Origin: Steinernema hermaphroditum
Lineage: Eukaryota; Nematoda; Chromadorea; Rhabditida; Steinernematidae
Reading direction: 5' to 3'
Length of the DNA stretch: 64,000 nt
NCBI GenBank assembly: GCA_030435675.1
Contig: CM059625.1
Coordinates: 2,356,001-2,420,000 of the forward strand
The position numbers and the translations under genes were made by a program. Shown piece by piece: positions 22,696 to 35,158 of the stretch. The first letter of the stretch is position 1. Each line of letters starts with the position of its first letter. The notes under the pieces were generated by a model. It was not told the origin of the DNA, did no database searches, and saw nothing but the letters and a program-made list of their open reading frames with translations.

Positions 22696-25600
22696 TCAGT
22701 TTGGATTCGCGTTCTCGTCTTCCCCGAAAAGGAACGATTCATGCGCGTCGAGCGGCAGATAGTAGCCCGCAATCATAGATGCGATGATCCACGCTGATGA
22801 CATCACCGGTACTCCACGTTCGTTCGCCTGAACAATCATATCCCGGCAGCGAATTCCGTCGGTTAGCACAAAATCAACATCATCTGAAGGAAACGCATGA
22901 AACGTGCATGAAACACTACGGTGACCATTACCATCTACTTCAGGTAGCTCCGTTAAGACCTTCGCTCCCATCGCTTCCAGCATTGGTGTCCACATTTCGA
23001 CAAAACGTTTGAGTCGAGCTGATGGAGAAAGGCCCGAATCACCGCACAAGCAGACACTCCTTCCTTTAAGCAGATCGGCGTTTGGATGCCTGTAAATGGT
23101 AACACGACTTATGATAATGACCAAGTGATCATACCATGCGACGTCCTCGTCGGTTATAATATCGATTCCAGCAGGGAGCATATGTGGTTCGTAGTCAAGA
23201 AATTCATGTTTCTCGAAGCAGGACACCAACCAACTGTATTTTACGCATGGCACGCTGAATGCGAGCGCATTGATGTACTTCGCCGTTCGATTGGCCGTTT
23301 CTGAGATCAGGTACAGTTCAGCGTCCAGATCAGCATCCTGAAAAACAAATCGTTTTCGCAGGCCTCAGTTGCAACTAAAAATACCGTCAAATCCTTAAGT
23401 ACAACACCTCCCTCTTCAACGATCATTGTTTCCATCCATTTCTTGATGAAAGAACGTTCTGGAACATTTTTAATAGTCGCACATTTACGACACATCCCAC
23501 CTTTAACTGAAGGTGCTATGGCCGAGGTCAACACGAATTGCTTCCCGACAAATAGCTTGTTCGCATCTTCAGAATTTAGTGCTGCCCGACACTGTCGAAT
23601 TTCCTCGAACTTCTGCTTGAGGCAGCTTTGCGTCGACGAAACGGGTGATGATAGTGCGATGACAGGTGATTCAGCACCGATCAGAGGTGCTTCAGCAGTC
23701 GTTGCACCTCTGCGGGAAGTGGGCTGCTTAGTGGTGATTCCTAGCTTTCCTGAAATTGAGTCGTTTGGCTGTGAAATGCTTTTTTCGGAAATACCAGAAG
23801 TGAACTTGGCAAAGGAGTTTTGTTGTGCTTTGATCGTCTTGGCCTGCTCGGTGTCGAACGATATCTTTTCCCACGAAAATCTAAAGTTGTCGGTTTCAGA
23901 GAAATTGGGAAATGGATGTTGTTTGTATACGTTATAACTTTTTCCTTTGCGTCGTCGATGTAGCCTGTGTAAAATCCTTCGTTCCAGTGATTCGCAATTT
24001 CGCGAATTGGTGTCGACTTGATTTCGACTGTGGCACTCTGGTCATCACTTTCAACGTCCACCTAGAATGATTGTTTGAATAAAAACGATGGTTTGAATAC
24101 GACAGTACCTGGGTGTTCGGCCGCACATCGCGGATAGGGATGATACCAACGTTGGTGAGTGTCTTGTACTTTTTGTCTTCGACAAAATACACCCGATATT
24201 TAGCTTTGTCATACCTGAACCTGGAGCTTACAATGGAAACGCTTTGCCGCCTACCCAACCACAATTGCCGGATAGTACACTTTATCCCAGAGACCGTACA
24301 CGCGTGCGCCGATGGGCACGCATTCCATGTCGTCCGGAAAGTCGACCTCAACCTGTTGCTGCGCCGTGAGAATCGGGGGCTCGACATTTGAGGACTTCGA
24401 TCTTGAGAGGGTCCAACTTGCGTCATGTTGATTCCATGAGGAGTTAGCGGCACCAGATTGACGTCGCCGTGAACTTGTCGCCACCATATCCTTTCCTTTC
24501 TGATCTGTTTTCCGTTTTTTGGGAACGTTGATGGACGGTAGTGGCGGGTCAGTATCAAGCTTAGCATCGCCGTTCGGTTGCTCTGCCACCTAGACATGCA
24601 GAGCTTTGTTAAAACTGTGATTTTCACACTTACGACATCGTGGTCGGAAAGTTCGGTGTGAGAGCCGCTATTCGAGGAGTCGTCGAACTCATATGGATCA
24701 GTGGCGTCTTTCTCAGCTTTGACACTTTCTTGCAGATCTGCGTCCTTGCTTTTCCGATAGCAGGTTGCAGCACCACCGGCCGAAGAAGCAGTGTTCTTAA
24801 CATCTAAAAAGGCACAATTACAATTTAACCAAATATGACCTACTTTTGAAAGCTTTGCGTCCCCGCTTAGCTGGCCGAGCATTCTCTGCGCTGGCATCGA
24901 CAGACAAGTCTTCGGTTTGATTCCTTTTGCTTCCAACGTTTTCTTCAACATTTTCTTCTTCTGCGTGGCGCTTGCACTTAAGAACAAATGATAAAGAATA
25001 GTCAACGAGCTATAGTCCTACCGTAGCCATCTTTCTGGGTCGTTTCTGTGGGGACGGAGAAAACCTGTACAGCAATCATCTTATTTGTTGGTTTAAAGAG
25101 AGCTTACCTATAAGGAGCTTTCGCTCGCCGAGGTCGAGATTTTTGCCCTTGATCTAGATCCGTAACGTTCTCCTGTTGGACATCGTTATCTTCAGCTAGC
25201 GGCTCTTTCACGTCACTGCCTTTTTGGTCTTGCTCAATGATGATAATGTCGTCGTCATCACTTTCAACTGGTGCAGACGCGACAGGCTCAGGCACACGAC
25301 ATGCGGTTTGTAGATTTGCCTGGAGGAACGGCTGATCATGACGGACGAGTGGCTTGCTGGGCATTGGCTTTCTACCAGGTGCCGGTACATAACGTTGGGG
25401 TTGTGTGTTCCCGCGGACCAACGGTTGGCCGTTAGGAACGAGTGGTGGGTTAGGCATTGGATTTCTAACAGGGGCAGGTACATAACGTTGGGGTTGTGTA
25501 TTGCCGCGGAGCAACGGCTGGCCGTGAGGAACGAGTGGTTGGTTAGGCATTGGATTTCTAACAGGGGCACGTACATGACGTTCGGCTTGTCGATTACCGC

Positions 25601-26303
25601 GGAGCAACCGCTGGTCATGAGGAAGGAGCGGGTAACTGGGTGTCGGCTTTCTATCAAGGGCAGGTATCTGACCTTTGGTTTGTATGTTGGCGTAAAGGAA
25701 CGGGTGACCATTAGAAACGAGTGGTTGGCAAGACATTGGTTTTCCATGAGGCACAGGTACATGACGTTCGGCTTGTAGATTTCCATGGAGCATCGGGTGA
25801 CCATAAGAAACAAGTGCTTGTCTGGGCATTGGATTTCTTGCAGGGGCAGGTACACGACGTTCGGCTTACACATTTCCGCTGAGCAGTGGGTGACCATAAG
25901 AAACAAGTGCTTGTCTGGGCATTGGATTTCTAACAGGGGCAGGTACATGACGCTCGGCTTGTAAATTGCCGCGGAGCATCGGGTGACCGTGAGGAAAAAG
26001 TGGTTGGATGGGCATTGGAATTCTACCAGCCGTCGGTACATGACGCTCGGCTTGTAGATTGCCGCTGAGCATCGGGTGACCATAAGGAAGGAGCGGGTAT
26101 TGGCTAGCGGGTAATGGTTTACTGGGAACTGGCTTACGATCCTGACCGCTTTTTTGAACAGTTTCTAACATGATAATATCGTCGGCATCATTGTTCGCTT
26201 CTTCAGACATGGCAGCTCGACGTTGCTGGTATTCGGGATGTAGACAGTCGTCGTCAAAAGTCCACGTGTCCCCAACAATGTCGACATCCTCGTCGCTCGC
26301 CAT
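22696..26303 (-). CDS. 53BP1/HSR-9-like DNA-damage response protein, copy A (Tudor + tandem BRCT)
   Basis: Starting at MASDEDVDIV (26303), the first exon holds nine 31-aa repeats and then an acidic run (SDDDDIIIIEQDQKG). About nine downstream exons close in phase. A basic linker (ENARPAKRGRKAF) is followed by a Tudor region (GARVYGLWDKVYYPAIVV, YRVYFVEDKKYKTL, IIPIRDVRP) and an FSWEKISFD segment. The C-terminus carries two BRCT repeats (FVGKQFVL to CVKYSWLVSCF, then GRSVCLCGD to MSSAWIIASM). Tudor plus tandem BRCT is the architecture of 53BP1 and C. elegans HSR-9, which read methylated histone and phospho-marks at DNA breaks. A TAA interrupts repeat unit 3 at 25866-25868. The intron inside the Tudor region would be only 34 nt. 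Paralogues lie at 29.5, 44.1 and 46.4 kb. Confidence 0.85.
25285..26120 (-). repeat. Coding minisatellite, nine 93-bp (31-aa) units
   Basis: Nine tandem units of 93 bp encode a Pro-rich 31-aa module. The pattern is NPMP, then a short variable part, then GHPLLRGN or GQPLLRGN, then QAERHVPAPVR or QPQRYVPAPVR. The unit length is a multiple of three, so the frame is kept. As a result a second minus-strand frame and one plus-strand frame also stay open for long distances. The first unit is irregular. Adjacent units 7 and 8 are the most alike, which suggests recent expansion. Paralogues B, C and D lack the array. Confidence 0.9.
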
Positions 26304-26309
26304 ATCAGA

Positions 26310-28390
26310 GTTTTCTTAACAACCTGAAATCACTTGATGGTTACAGTAACGCGATAAATCTAGGTCGCGTTGCTATTCATTCATTCGCGATTTAGCACTC
26401 CTCACAATCAACGCACATGCACTTTCCATCTATCAACCTACAGACTGCAAAGTGGACCAACGCACATTCACAAAATACCCCTAAAATTAAATGGAAAAAT
26501 CAAAAAGATATGAACCTTTTCTTGTCTTCTGGCCGCGACCCTATTTCCCTATTCTATACTCTATCCTTATCCACGCGAGGAAAAGGTTATTGCACGCGCC
26601 GCGTTATGGAGGATGGACGAAGGAGTGCCCTTAAAGTGCAACATGTGCACATTGCACTGAGATGGCTCCCTCGATCATACAGACTCTTTTAGCCTTAACT
26701 TTTTCCTCCTATAAGCCAATTTCTAAACAACACACAAAACTAGCAAAAAATACAATCAGTGAAATAGCAACAGCTCGAATAGAAGTGAGGCAAATTCTCT
26801 GCCATGAACGGTGCGTTAGGAGACTGTTTGTGTCTTTTGGTCGCGCGTCTGCCAGTGGCCGCCGCTGCCGCGAGTCGCTCGCCGCATTTCCGACAGTTGA
26901 GGCGAAGGCGCCACCGTACGCGCAGGACATAAAAGATCGCTTTTGAATTTTAAACGTCTTGGACCATGCAATAGACACTATAGGTCGAATGTGAGAAAAG
27001 ATAAAAGCAAAAACAAAATCCTACTAGAAAGCAGAACTGGACGAAAACACCAAATACATTCAAGAGAGAAAACATTGTGTTCGCTATTAGACAAATAAGT
27101 GTCCTTTTCAGTGCAAAACAAAAATTGACTTGCAATGGCCATCAAAAAGACACGAGTGGAAGTTTATCATAATAGACACATACGTCGCGCAGTTCTCCAA
27201 GTCCCTGCATATGCCGTCGTCTAATCCAGCATATGTTACGCGATAAGGGGATGAATCCTGACACCAGAGCAGATCAAGAGCAGTCTTGCGCGGCGCTACA
27301 GCAAAGCAAAACGATGCCAGATGTGGTAAAAGAATATCGCTTGCCGCTGTCTCACTGATTTAACTGATGATGATGTGCAAATAGTTGTGAATTAGACCTT
27401 ACTCCGCGTCATGCGTTTGTCGATTCCAATGCGAAATGTGACGATGAAACTTGCTTGAACGATCACGGTTGGAGTCACAGCTTTCTCATTTTGGGGCGGA
27501 ATTTGCACTTTGGACCAGATGTACTTTTCCTGGCCTCTTTGGATACAGATTTGTTCGGCAGTGTATGGCGCGTCGGATGGACCCAGATTTGCTACAATGA
27601 GCGCACAGCATAAACAACGAGCAACTACTGTTGTTTTTCTTTACGCATGTAGTGGCGGGACTAGCAATTTTATTTTATTTTACAGGAGTTGATATCGCAC
27701 AATAAAGTCGATTCTTTTTTTAAAAGTATGATGTTTCTTGTGAAGCTCGTTTCAGCATCATATAAAGCAATTTTAGTCGAGCTAAGTAGATAGTCTGACT
27801 CCCTTTCTCCCTTCGGCGCCCCTAAAAGCGCTTTTGTGTAGTTCACAGAGCTGAATCTATAAACCTTTTCTTCTTTGATGTCAAGTTGCAAAATTGAGCA
27901 AATTTATATATTTATTAACGGAATATGTTATTAAACTGGGTAACAATTTTTTTTTGCATCTGGTGAGGACGCCTTCGACAAATTTCCTCCATCTTCAGTC
28001 GAACCATCGTCTCTTCTTCTGCCTGACTCACGTTCGGTTAATCTTCGAAATCCAGCGGCCAGGTCTTACTATCCGTACACTAAACAAGGTGTATTATTTT
28101 TCATAAAAATCACACAAACTCACATGTAATGGAAATCTCTAAGGACACAGTACGTGTCCTTTTGTCGAAGCAACCTAGTCGAGGACACACAAGTGTTGAG
28201 AATCTCCAGTCACCTAAATTCAAGTCGTTATTGCAGATGGCAGACCGGATACTACCATTTATTTTATCACAACGCATCTTCTGATACGACGAGAGTTCTC
28301 GTATAGACCGAGGCTATGGTAATGTGCGTGTTGGCCTGAAACAATGAATTATTTCATAACGAATGACTACAGTCCAAATAGATATATGTA
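26310..28390. other. Intergenic region upstream of copy A
   Basis: No gene is supported. The interval contains the promoter of the minus-strand gene starting at 26303. A GC-rich patch at about 26820-26935 is open on both strands but has no domain or splice support. Confidence 0.3.
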
Positions 28391-28398
28391 CCTTTATT

Positions 28399-28777
28399 TT
28401 AGCGAATCGTTTGTGGGTCGTCGACGTATTCTTCTATTTTCCGAGGTCGCTGAATTCTATCTACTTGCATTTTCTGGTTGTGGTTGTTTCTAATAATGAT
28501 ACCTAAATTTCAAAATACAAATCAGATAAAGCAAAAAGTACTCACTAAAAGTTGGAGACCAATCTCGATCACGCTGATGAGTTGCACTAACTCGTGGACT
28601 CTGAGCGTCCACACCAGAGAAGAATGTGAAAATCACATGAGTATTTCGCAGTTATACGGCATTAGTTCCTTTCGATGCAGCATTGAAATGATCATGCAGC
28701 GCAGCTGTAAGCTTCGACTATAAAAACGTATCTTTATAGAGGTCACTTACAAAGCAAGGGATTGTCCATTGTTGCAT
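28399..28777 (-). CDS. Unidentified 81-aa protein, four exons
   Basis: Exons 28751-28777, 28658-28717, 28546-28600 and 28399-28502 join in phase with GTAAGT-like donors and good acceptors. The product begins MQQWTIPCF and continues SKLTAALHDHFNAASKG. It ends in a basic, hydrophilic region (NHNQKMQVDRIQRPRKIEEY, then DDPQTIR). No family was recognised. The same splice pattern also keeps a second frame open, giving a 102-codon 5' part (28747-29055) spliced to about 45 further residues. The locus can therefore be read in two frames. I prefer the 81-aa frame because its last exon is long and protein-like. Confidence 0.4.
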
Positions 28778-29517
28778 GAAATTGCTTTATTTTTGCCGAT
28801 GGCGAACGACGGGGTGTCCATCGTTCCTATCCTTAGAGGTGACCTATTCCAGGCGACCTCGGGGAAGCGCTGCGCGACGTTAAGCGTGTGGCCCGGAGCC
28901 GAACTAGCTGGCGACGCCTGTAGAATTGTTTTGCAGCACAGAACTGTCGGTGTAGACCACCAGGTACGGAATGCCCGGAGCAATGCTTTTGTTTTGAACA
29001 TCGTGTCTGAAGCCGTTCTTCTTCGTGGAACGTCAACATTGGGTTCGGCCAACAATTCATCTCTCTGATGCCCGCGACCACTGATGACATCACCGTGCTC
29101 TACTCTGATGACGTGCCCTGTGCCGAAACTAGAAGGAGTGACAGTGGGGCTGGTTTTGTGTAGACAGCGTGATTTCTTTCAAGGGGTAAGCCTCTGATAC
29201 GAGATAAGCTCGCAGAAGTAAGTTAAGTGAAGATGACGAAGTAACTTCTAGCCATCGTTTAATCCCCGGAACGCTCAGCCGATGATGCCGTCCCCACTTC
29301 GCCCGTTGTGATCTACCGTTCGCACCTCTGCCTTAACCTATTGTTTGCCGCTACAATTCTCTGTGAAGACTTTCCTTCACTGTCACTGTCGGATGGAGAG
29401 GTAATACTGAGTTTATTCTCGTGAATTCAACGTGACGTACAAAACAAGGACAGCGAAGAGCGAGTGACAGTTGTTAGAAGTTGTACAGACCGTACAATGG
29501 ACAAAAGGAACTTAGTA

Positions 29518-31746
29518 TTATTGGTCGTTCACACGAAGGTGGTTACTGAACGCATCGTATGTGACCAAAAACCGATCATGCTTCTCAAACGGGAGCCATT
29601 TGCCCTGGATCATTGTTGCGATGATCCATTCGGATGACGCTACCGGCACACCTCGTTGTTTCGCTGCATCAACAATGTTTTCACACTGTACTCCGTTTGT
29701 GATGACAACGTCCACGTCTTCTAAATTTCGCGTCGTGCATAAGCCAAGTACGACAATTATTCTTACCGTTGTTTTTGGGCAGTTGGGTGAGAATGTTGGC
29801 TCCCAGGTTCTTCAGCATTGACCTCCAAAAGGCGACAAAGTACTTAGGAGCTAGCGTGCGAGTGCGATGTGTAGGCGCATTTCCGCATACAAAGATGTTC
29901 CAATTCCTGAGAATGTTGACATTAGAGTGCCTGAAATCGTGGTCGTGATCTTCTATAGGAACGCAGCCATCCTACCATTTCACATATTTCTTAGTCACTA
30001 TGTTGATTCCAGCTTTGAGCATAAACGGCTTGCAACTTATAAACTTCCCTTGTCGGAAGCAGGCATCTAGCCAGCGGTAGCTAACGCATGGAACGGATCG
30101 CGAGAGAGCAGCAAGATAGTTGAGTGTTTTGTTGGGCCTGTCAGAAATGAGATACAGCTCTGTCGATGATTTAGCAACCTGAATATAATGAATGATAGGC
30201 ATAGAAAGGTCTCTCATATACCTTCATATTGTTATGTACTATTCCTCCAGCATTGACGATCCTTTGCGCTATCCGATGCAGATTTTCGGTCGCTATAATA
30301 GCTACCTTTACTATGTATCTTTCTGTATGTGTCGCATACCTTCGGAGCGGGTGGACAAAATGAGTACGAATTGCTTTCCATGAAAAAACTTTCCCTGCTC
30401 ACTTGTGTTTGCATAGCGGGGCACTTTTGCCTGAGGTGACCCGATGCGACTTTGCGTAGGTCGAATCCGTGATGATGGAGTCATCATGGATGTTCTTCCT
30501 TGGCGTGATCTTGAAGACGAAACTATCAAACCTGGGCAACGAACAATGAGCAAGTAGGCTATATAGCATAAATACCCGAATTAAGCATGGCAAAGGATCG
30601 ATCTTGCTCCCTGATCTCCTTGGCATGGTCGGCATTGAACAATATCTTATCCCAAGAAAATCTGAAATCATACGCATTCTGCTAGGACAAATTTTCGCTT
30701 TCATTACTTAATAACGCGTTGCTTTGTGTGAGAGGCAGACCCTTCGAAAATTCCAGAAACCCAGTTGACCGCTAGTTCTCGATTCGGGGTTGATTTGATC
30801 ACGGTGGGGAAGTCCTGATCACCACTGGTTACATCCACCTGAAGCCATTCTTTCATTACTAGCAGCATTACGGTATGAAAGATACATGTACGCCTGGCCT
30901 CAGATCACGAATAGGGATGATGCTACTGCTGGTGAGAGTCTTGCGCATCTTGTCTTCGACGAAATACACGCCGTATCTGGTTCCATCAAAGCTAAGAAGG
31001 GCGTAGAAAATTTCACTTCGACGAGTATCGCAGTACCTGGCTACGATTGCTGGATAGTAGACCTTTTCCCACAGTGCATATACGCGTCCTCCGATGGATA
31101 AGAATGTTAGGTCCTCGGGAAAGTCGGCCTTGGCCTGTTCTTCAGATGTTAGAGTGGGGAGTTCAGCGTTCATAGAGTTCGTGTGCTTCGGAGTAATGGG
31201 TGTCGTATCAGCGTTATCGTCTGTCTCCTGTTTGGTTGCCACATCTGGTATCGCAAGCTCCCTTTCAGAACCTTTGTTGTCGACAGTTTTTTTGTCGGCA
31301 TGTGTTAGCGGTATAGACTGGACAAGTCTGCTTTCCGCGGTCGCAGGTGGTTTTCCTTGCGAAGCTCGAGTCTTGGATACCCTGATGTGCGAAACACCTT
31401 TACGCTTGCTGGTGTTTGCCTGCTTCCTCACAGCAATTTGTGGCATTTGTTCATCTAAAGCAATGTGTTATTGCATGTGACAGAATCAACAATGACTTTT
31501 CACAGCTTTTCTTGATGGGGCCCGCCGTCGAGTATTCACAGCTACGGTAGCGTTGTTCGATGACACCTCTCCCACTTTGTTTTCATCATTACTTCTTTCG
31601 TTTGGTCCGTCCTTCCCGCCCTTCTTGGGCATCATCCACTGAACAAAGTCATTAAAAAAGACTAGCTACCAATAGTCCTACACGTGTTGTCACTGGCATT
31701 GAATGCTATTTCGTAGCCTCGACGGTGGCCTGTTGGGGAGTGCTCT
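29518..31746 (-). CDS. 53BP1/HSR-9-like protein, copy B (Tudor + tandem BRCT), intact
   Basis: The exon order matches copy A and nearly every intron is in the same place and phase. A basic linker (TRRRAPSRKA) comes first. The Tudor region reads GGRVYALWEKVYYPAIVA, YGVYFVEDKMRKTL and IIPIRDLRP. Next are the VDVTSGDQ segment, FSWDKILFN and a Ser/Arg-rich linker. BRCT 1 runs FHGKQFVLIL to CVSYRWLDACF, and BRCT 2 ends ASSEWIIATM. Unlike copy A there is no internal stop and no minisatellite. The 5' end is uncertain. A first exon begins after an acceptor at 31747, with no obvious methionine before it, and the first good ATG lies near 31634. A role in DNA-damage signalling is inferred from architecture only. 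Confidence 0.8.
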
Positions 31747-31749
31747 CTG

Positions 31750-34040
31750 CAAAACAACTACGAAAATTCATGTTAAAGTACGAATTGCGATCCTCAAAAG
31801 CCATCCATGTTTTTGGGTGAGAGGTGCACCGGGTTCGCGCACAATTTAGTTCATGAAAATCCTAAAAGTTTTCAATTAAGGATTTTCACTATTAACTGCA
31901 ACACTCCCTCCTTAACGTATAATGCTGCTTTCGCTACCCTCGTAGTGTCCTAATTTGATGAATAAAATATAAAGCGGGATCTCACGAACAACGGAGCGCG
32001 CGCGATTGTTGTGATCAAGCAGAAAAGGCACGAATGGCGGGCACTTTCAAACTGGAATACGGTATCGGTGCCGAGTCTTCACACGTTTCTCGTTGTTTTT
32101 TCTTCATGCATTGCGCGCTGAACAGCAAATCGGGTGCTGCATAGAAATCATAAGCACCAATGGTCAAAATCACGAAAACGAACGCATAGCTTGCCGTCCA
32201 TGAAGGCGCGCAGCTGGGCCATAAGCAGCTGTGCCGCTGTCGACAGTCTGTGCTGCCATGGACGCTACTCACTCAATTCCCCTCTTAACGACGCCAAAAC
32301 AAGCGCCTACAGGCACTACAGAGGACCTAAGACGCTTCACCACTTTAAAGGACGATTGTACTAAACGGCACGGGTGCATTCCAGGAAAAGCGCGCGAACC
32401 TTTGGCGCGCGGCGACTCACACTTCCCTGCAGCTCAGGGCGTTGTTATGGAAACGGCGCGCATATACTGTTCACGCTAAGCATGAGTTGAATCGAGCCAT
32501 ACGGCCTTTATAGGATCCGTTCTAAACATAGGCCTGAAAACATAGGCTCAGCAACGCTCATTCACACCTGCGATGACTAGGCATGGATTATACTTGGACT
32601 GATCGGTTGATGCTTTGAGCTCTGCATCTGGGCACCTGGGCCACAGATTAGTTGTCGTGGACGGCCATACGTTTGGGAAGAGAAGGGGAGGTTACCGTAA
32701 ATATAATAAGTATCCTGTATGATGGAAATGTCCAGAATTACATACATATACGTCCTGCAGAGCGTACGGTCTTCTGTTCACTCCTTTTTGGTTACATTTT
32801 ATTCGATGCTGACAAGAAAGTTCACCAGAAAACTTTGTATACCTATTGGTTCTCGGCAAAGACTTTCGGCTTTTCTTTTCTTCCACGAGAGCAAAATCAG
32901 TGAGTGCAGTATGTACTACTCTACATTCAACTAAGGTTTCATATATTTCCCTCTACAAATTCAACGGTGTTCTTTGCCACGTCCTCGCTACGCTAACCGG
33001 TGTCAATGGTCATTGTCATGAAGTGCTGATGTACCGAACCGATTCTTTGGAATTCAATACTGTCGAAGATAAGTGTTCGCTGGTCAATACCTCATGCGCA
33101 TCCCGCCAAAAAACATTCGCGAATGACCTGCCGTGTGCTGTAGTCGATTTTCGCTTGCAATTAGCGGCTATGCGAGTGCGACATTCGCACATAATAAGCG
33201 GTCAGAAGATTTGTTCTCTGATCATCATAGAGCTTGAAAATTTATTAGTGGCAAATGTTGTAAATTATATGAAACATGGGATGACTGGTAGAACCATATG
33301 GGAAATTTTCAATTCGATTTGTGACATTTTATCATGCAGACATATTATTGGGCAGTTGTTAAGAAATCTTGGCCAACACAGTTCTTGTGGTCACTATGTG
33401 CTAGGCCGATGTTGAGAGATGTGTTTATCAAAGATCGGCTTTGTCCTACTGCGTCTTTCCGTTCGTCTACGAGTTCGCTGTTGGTGGTGGAATGGTTCTA
33501 AACGGAATATGTGCAAGATATCACAGTGATAGAGCTCCAGATCAAGAGCGTTATGCGTCGCAAGTGCGAAGCGACGCAAGCGTATAAAAACCCAAAACGT
33601 GCATTCGTAAGTCAGTATCGACGTCTCCTCGATGACGTCTCTCGCTGGCTTCGTGTCTGTGTGGCCATATGCGTATAATTCAGTTAGATGATCATGCAGA
33701 ACTACTAATACTGAATGGGCAACGCTCACAGTCTGTATTCCGAGCAGCGCTTTTCAGTAGCAAGCCTGTCAGCCAACGGCTATGCGCAAACTCTAGCCAG
33801 TTAAAAGACGTTTTAACAGACCTTGGTATGTCATATCCTCGAACCCTGCCAAACTCCGCACATTCGTTTTAGCTTGGATGAAGCTAAGAAAGTAATAGTC
33901 AAAAAAGCACACGTTTAGAAAACTAGAGAATGATATTCAGTAGGCGTATTAAGATCTCCGTATCCATCGAAACGTAGAGAACTATTCCTAGCATCTGCAT
34001 CGATATTTTCTCCAAATCTTCACTTGTTATTTGTTTGTAC
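31750..34040. other. Region with only weak open frames
   Basis: A minus-strand frame at 32015-32272 contains one hydrophobic helix (SYAFVFVILTIGAYDFY) and could be a small membrane protein. A plus-strand frame at 32846-33415 runs 189 codons but has mixed, non-domain-like composition and no splice or start context. Neither is supported well enough for a gene call. Confidence 0.25.
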
Positions 34041-34042
34041 AT

Positions 34043-34414
34043 CTACTTATTTGCTAGCCCTACCACTCCAAATTCAGAAACATCCGGTAGCGAAACACTA
34101 GCAAAGTACATATCGCCAGCTCCCTTTCTTTTTTCCACCGACACAGCGTTCACGTGCCCTACGGCAGCTACAATCCAAATCGCTAAGAACGCAGAATTGG
34201 GTGTAGATCGATAATCTTTGAAGCAATTGAAATCTGACGCTCGGTTCTTATCGTTAGGGGTAAGCCTTTGCAATGGTAAATGCGACACCTGAAATTTGAC
34301 ATTGTCCAAGAGGTTGGGAATTGAGGACAACTGCCGCATCGTTTCGTTTCGTAGCATTTTCGTCGGCTGCCTACCGTATCGCATTAGCTGTTGTATTCGG
34401 TAGTCAAAGGACAA
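34043..34414 (-). CDS. Hypothetical protein, single exon, 123 codons
   Basis: An uninterrupted minus-strand frame begins MSFDYRIQQLMRYGRQP and ends GVVGLANK, with one hydrophobic stretch (AFLAIWIVAAVGHV). No family is recognised, and no splice acceptor sits close before the start. It lies upstream of ferritin and could be spurious. Listed for its length and moderate codon quality only. Confidence 0.2.
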   Translation of the reverse strand: MSFDYRIQQLMRYGRQPTKMLRNETMRQLSSIPNLLDNVKFQVSHLPLQRLTPNDKNRASDFNCFKDYRSTPNSAFLAIWIVAAVGHVNAVSVEKRKGAGDMYFASVSLPDVSEFGVVGLANK

Positions 34415-34453
34415 AGTAACGTCGCCCCTTGGTTTTCAAAACTGTCAACAGCG

Positions 34454-35105
34454 CTGATAAGACGACCTTTTTCGACGTCTTATCGGTCACGGGACACTTC
34501 TGGTCCGATGCACACAACCTGCCGATGTACACGTCGGCGCCGCCAGCGAAGCTCCGTGGCGCACGTAGCGCTGAAACGAGGCCTCCGGGTATGCACGTCG
34601 TCTTATCGTGCGGCCCGAGGGGTTGAAAAACTGCTAAAGTGGCAGCAAACACCGGCTACAGTCAACGTCAACAGAGCAGCGCGTGCTGATAACGTCTTTG
34701 CATAAGAAGGGCTCATCGGCCGGGAATCCCGCAGTCGTCAGCTCGGTCCCAATCGCTCAGACCTTCCTTAGGCAGCTTTGTCTCCCATCTTCAGCAAGGT
34801 CCCTTTTACTAGGAGCATTGTTCTGCTCACCATAGATTCCTTTGCTTATGCTCAAAAGGACACCTAAAAATTCCTTAAATTGGAGCGATTGGGCAATGCC
34901 TCTGTAGGTTTAGGTTGCCGAAGTATCGCTTTTGGATACGCCTTTGATTTGAGCGTGGCTTTTTTTCCTCACCAGGAAAACCAGGGTCCCCTTACGTTAA
35001 AGAAAGTGATTCAAACTGATAACCGCTAGGGCTCAGTGAAGACCCGATCACTTTGCTCTTATGAACGTCTAGCACTCTCGTAACCCATCCGCGACAATCA
35101 GATAA
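34454..35105 (+). promoter_or_regulatory. Cluster of GATA sites upstream of ferritin
   Basis: Three CTGATAA sites lie at 34454-34460, 34686-34692 and 35016-35022, and an AGATAA site lies at 35100-35105. The first is part of a perfect 9-bp inverted repeat, GATAAGACG (34456-34464) against CGTCTTATC (34476-34484). A third copy of CGTCTTATC lies at 34599-34607. In C. elegans, ferritin genes are driven in the intestine by GATA factors through an iron-dependent element that contains such sites. The same control is inferred here, not shown. Confidence 0.5.
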
Positions 35106-35158
35106 AGTCGTGCTTGCGCCTCCGTCAATCGCAGTCGCCATTTCAGAACTATACCAGT

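Noticed and set aside
25208..26083. Long alternative open frame (291 codons) over the 93-bp repeats, and a plus-strand frame of 146 codons
   Set aside because: They exist because the unit length is a multiple of three. The frame with the proper start, acidic flank and downstream exons is the other one.
25285..26120. Possible CRISPR array
   Set aside because: Units are 93-bp coding repeats with no separate spacers, in a eukaryotic gene.
32846..33415. 189-codon plus-strand open frame
   Set aside because: No domain, start context, splice logic or composition typical of the neighbouring genes.
35030..35045. Iron-responsive element (CAGTG loop) before ferritin
   Set aside because: A CAGTGA string is present, but no good hairpin forms and it lies upstream of the likely trans-splice site, so it would not be in the mRNA. 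C. elegans ferritin genes also lack one.
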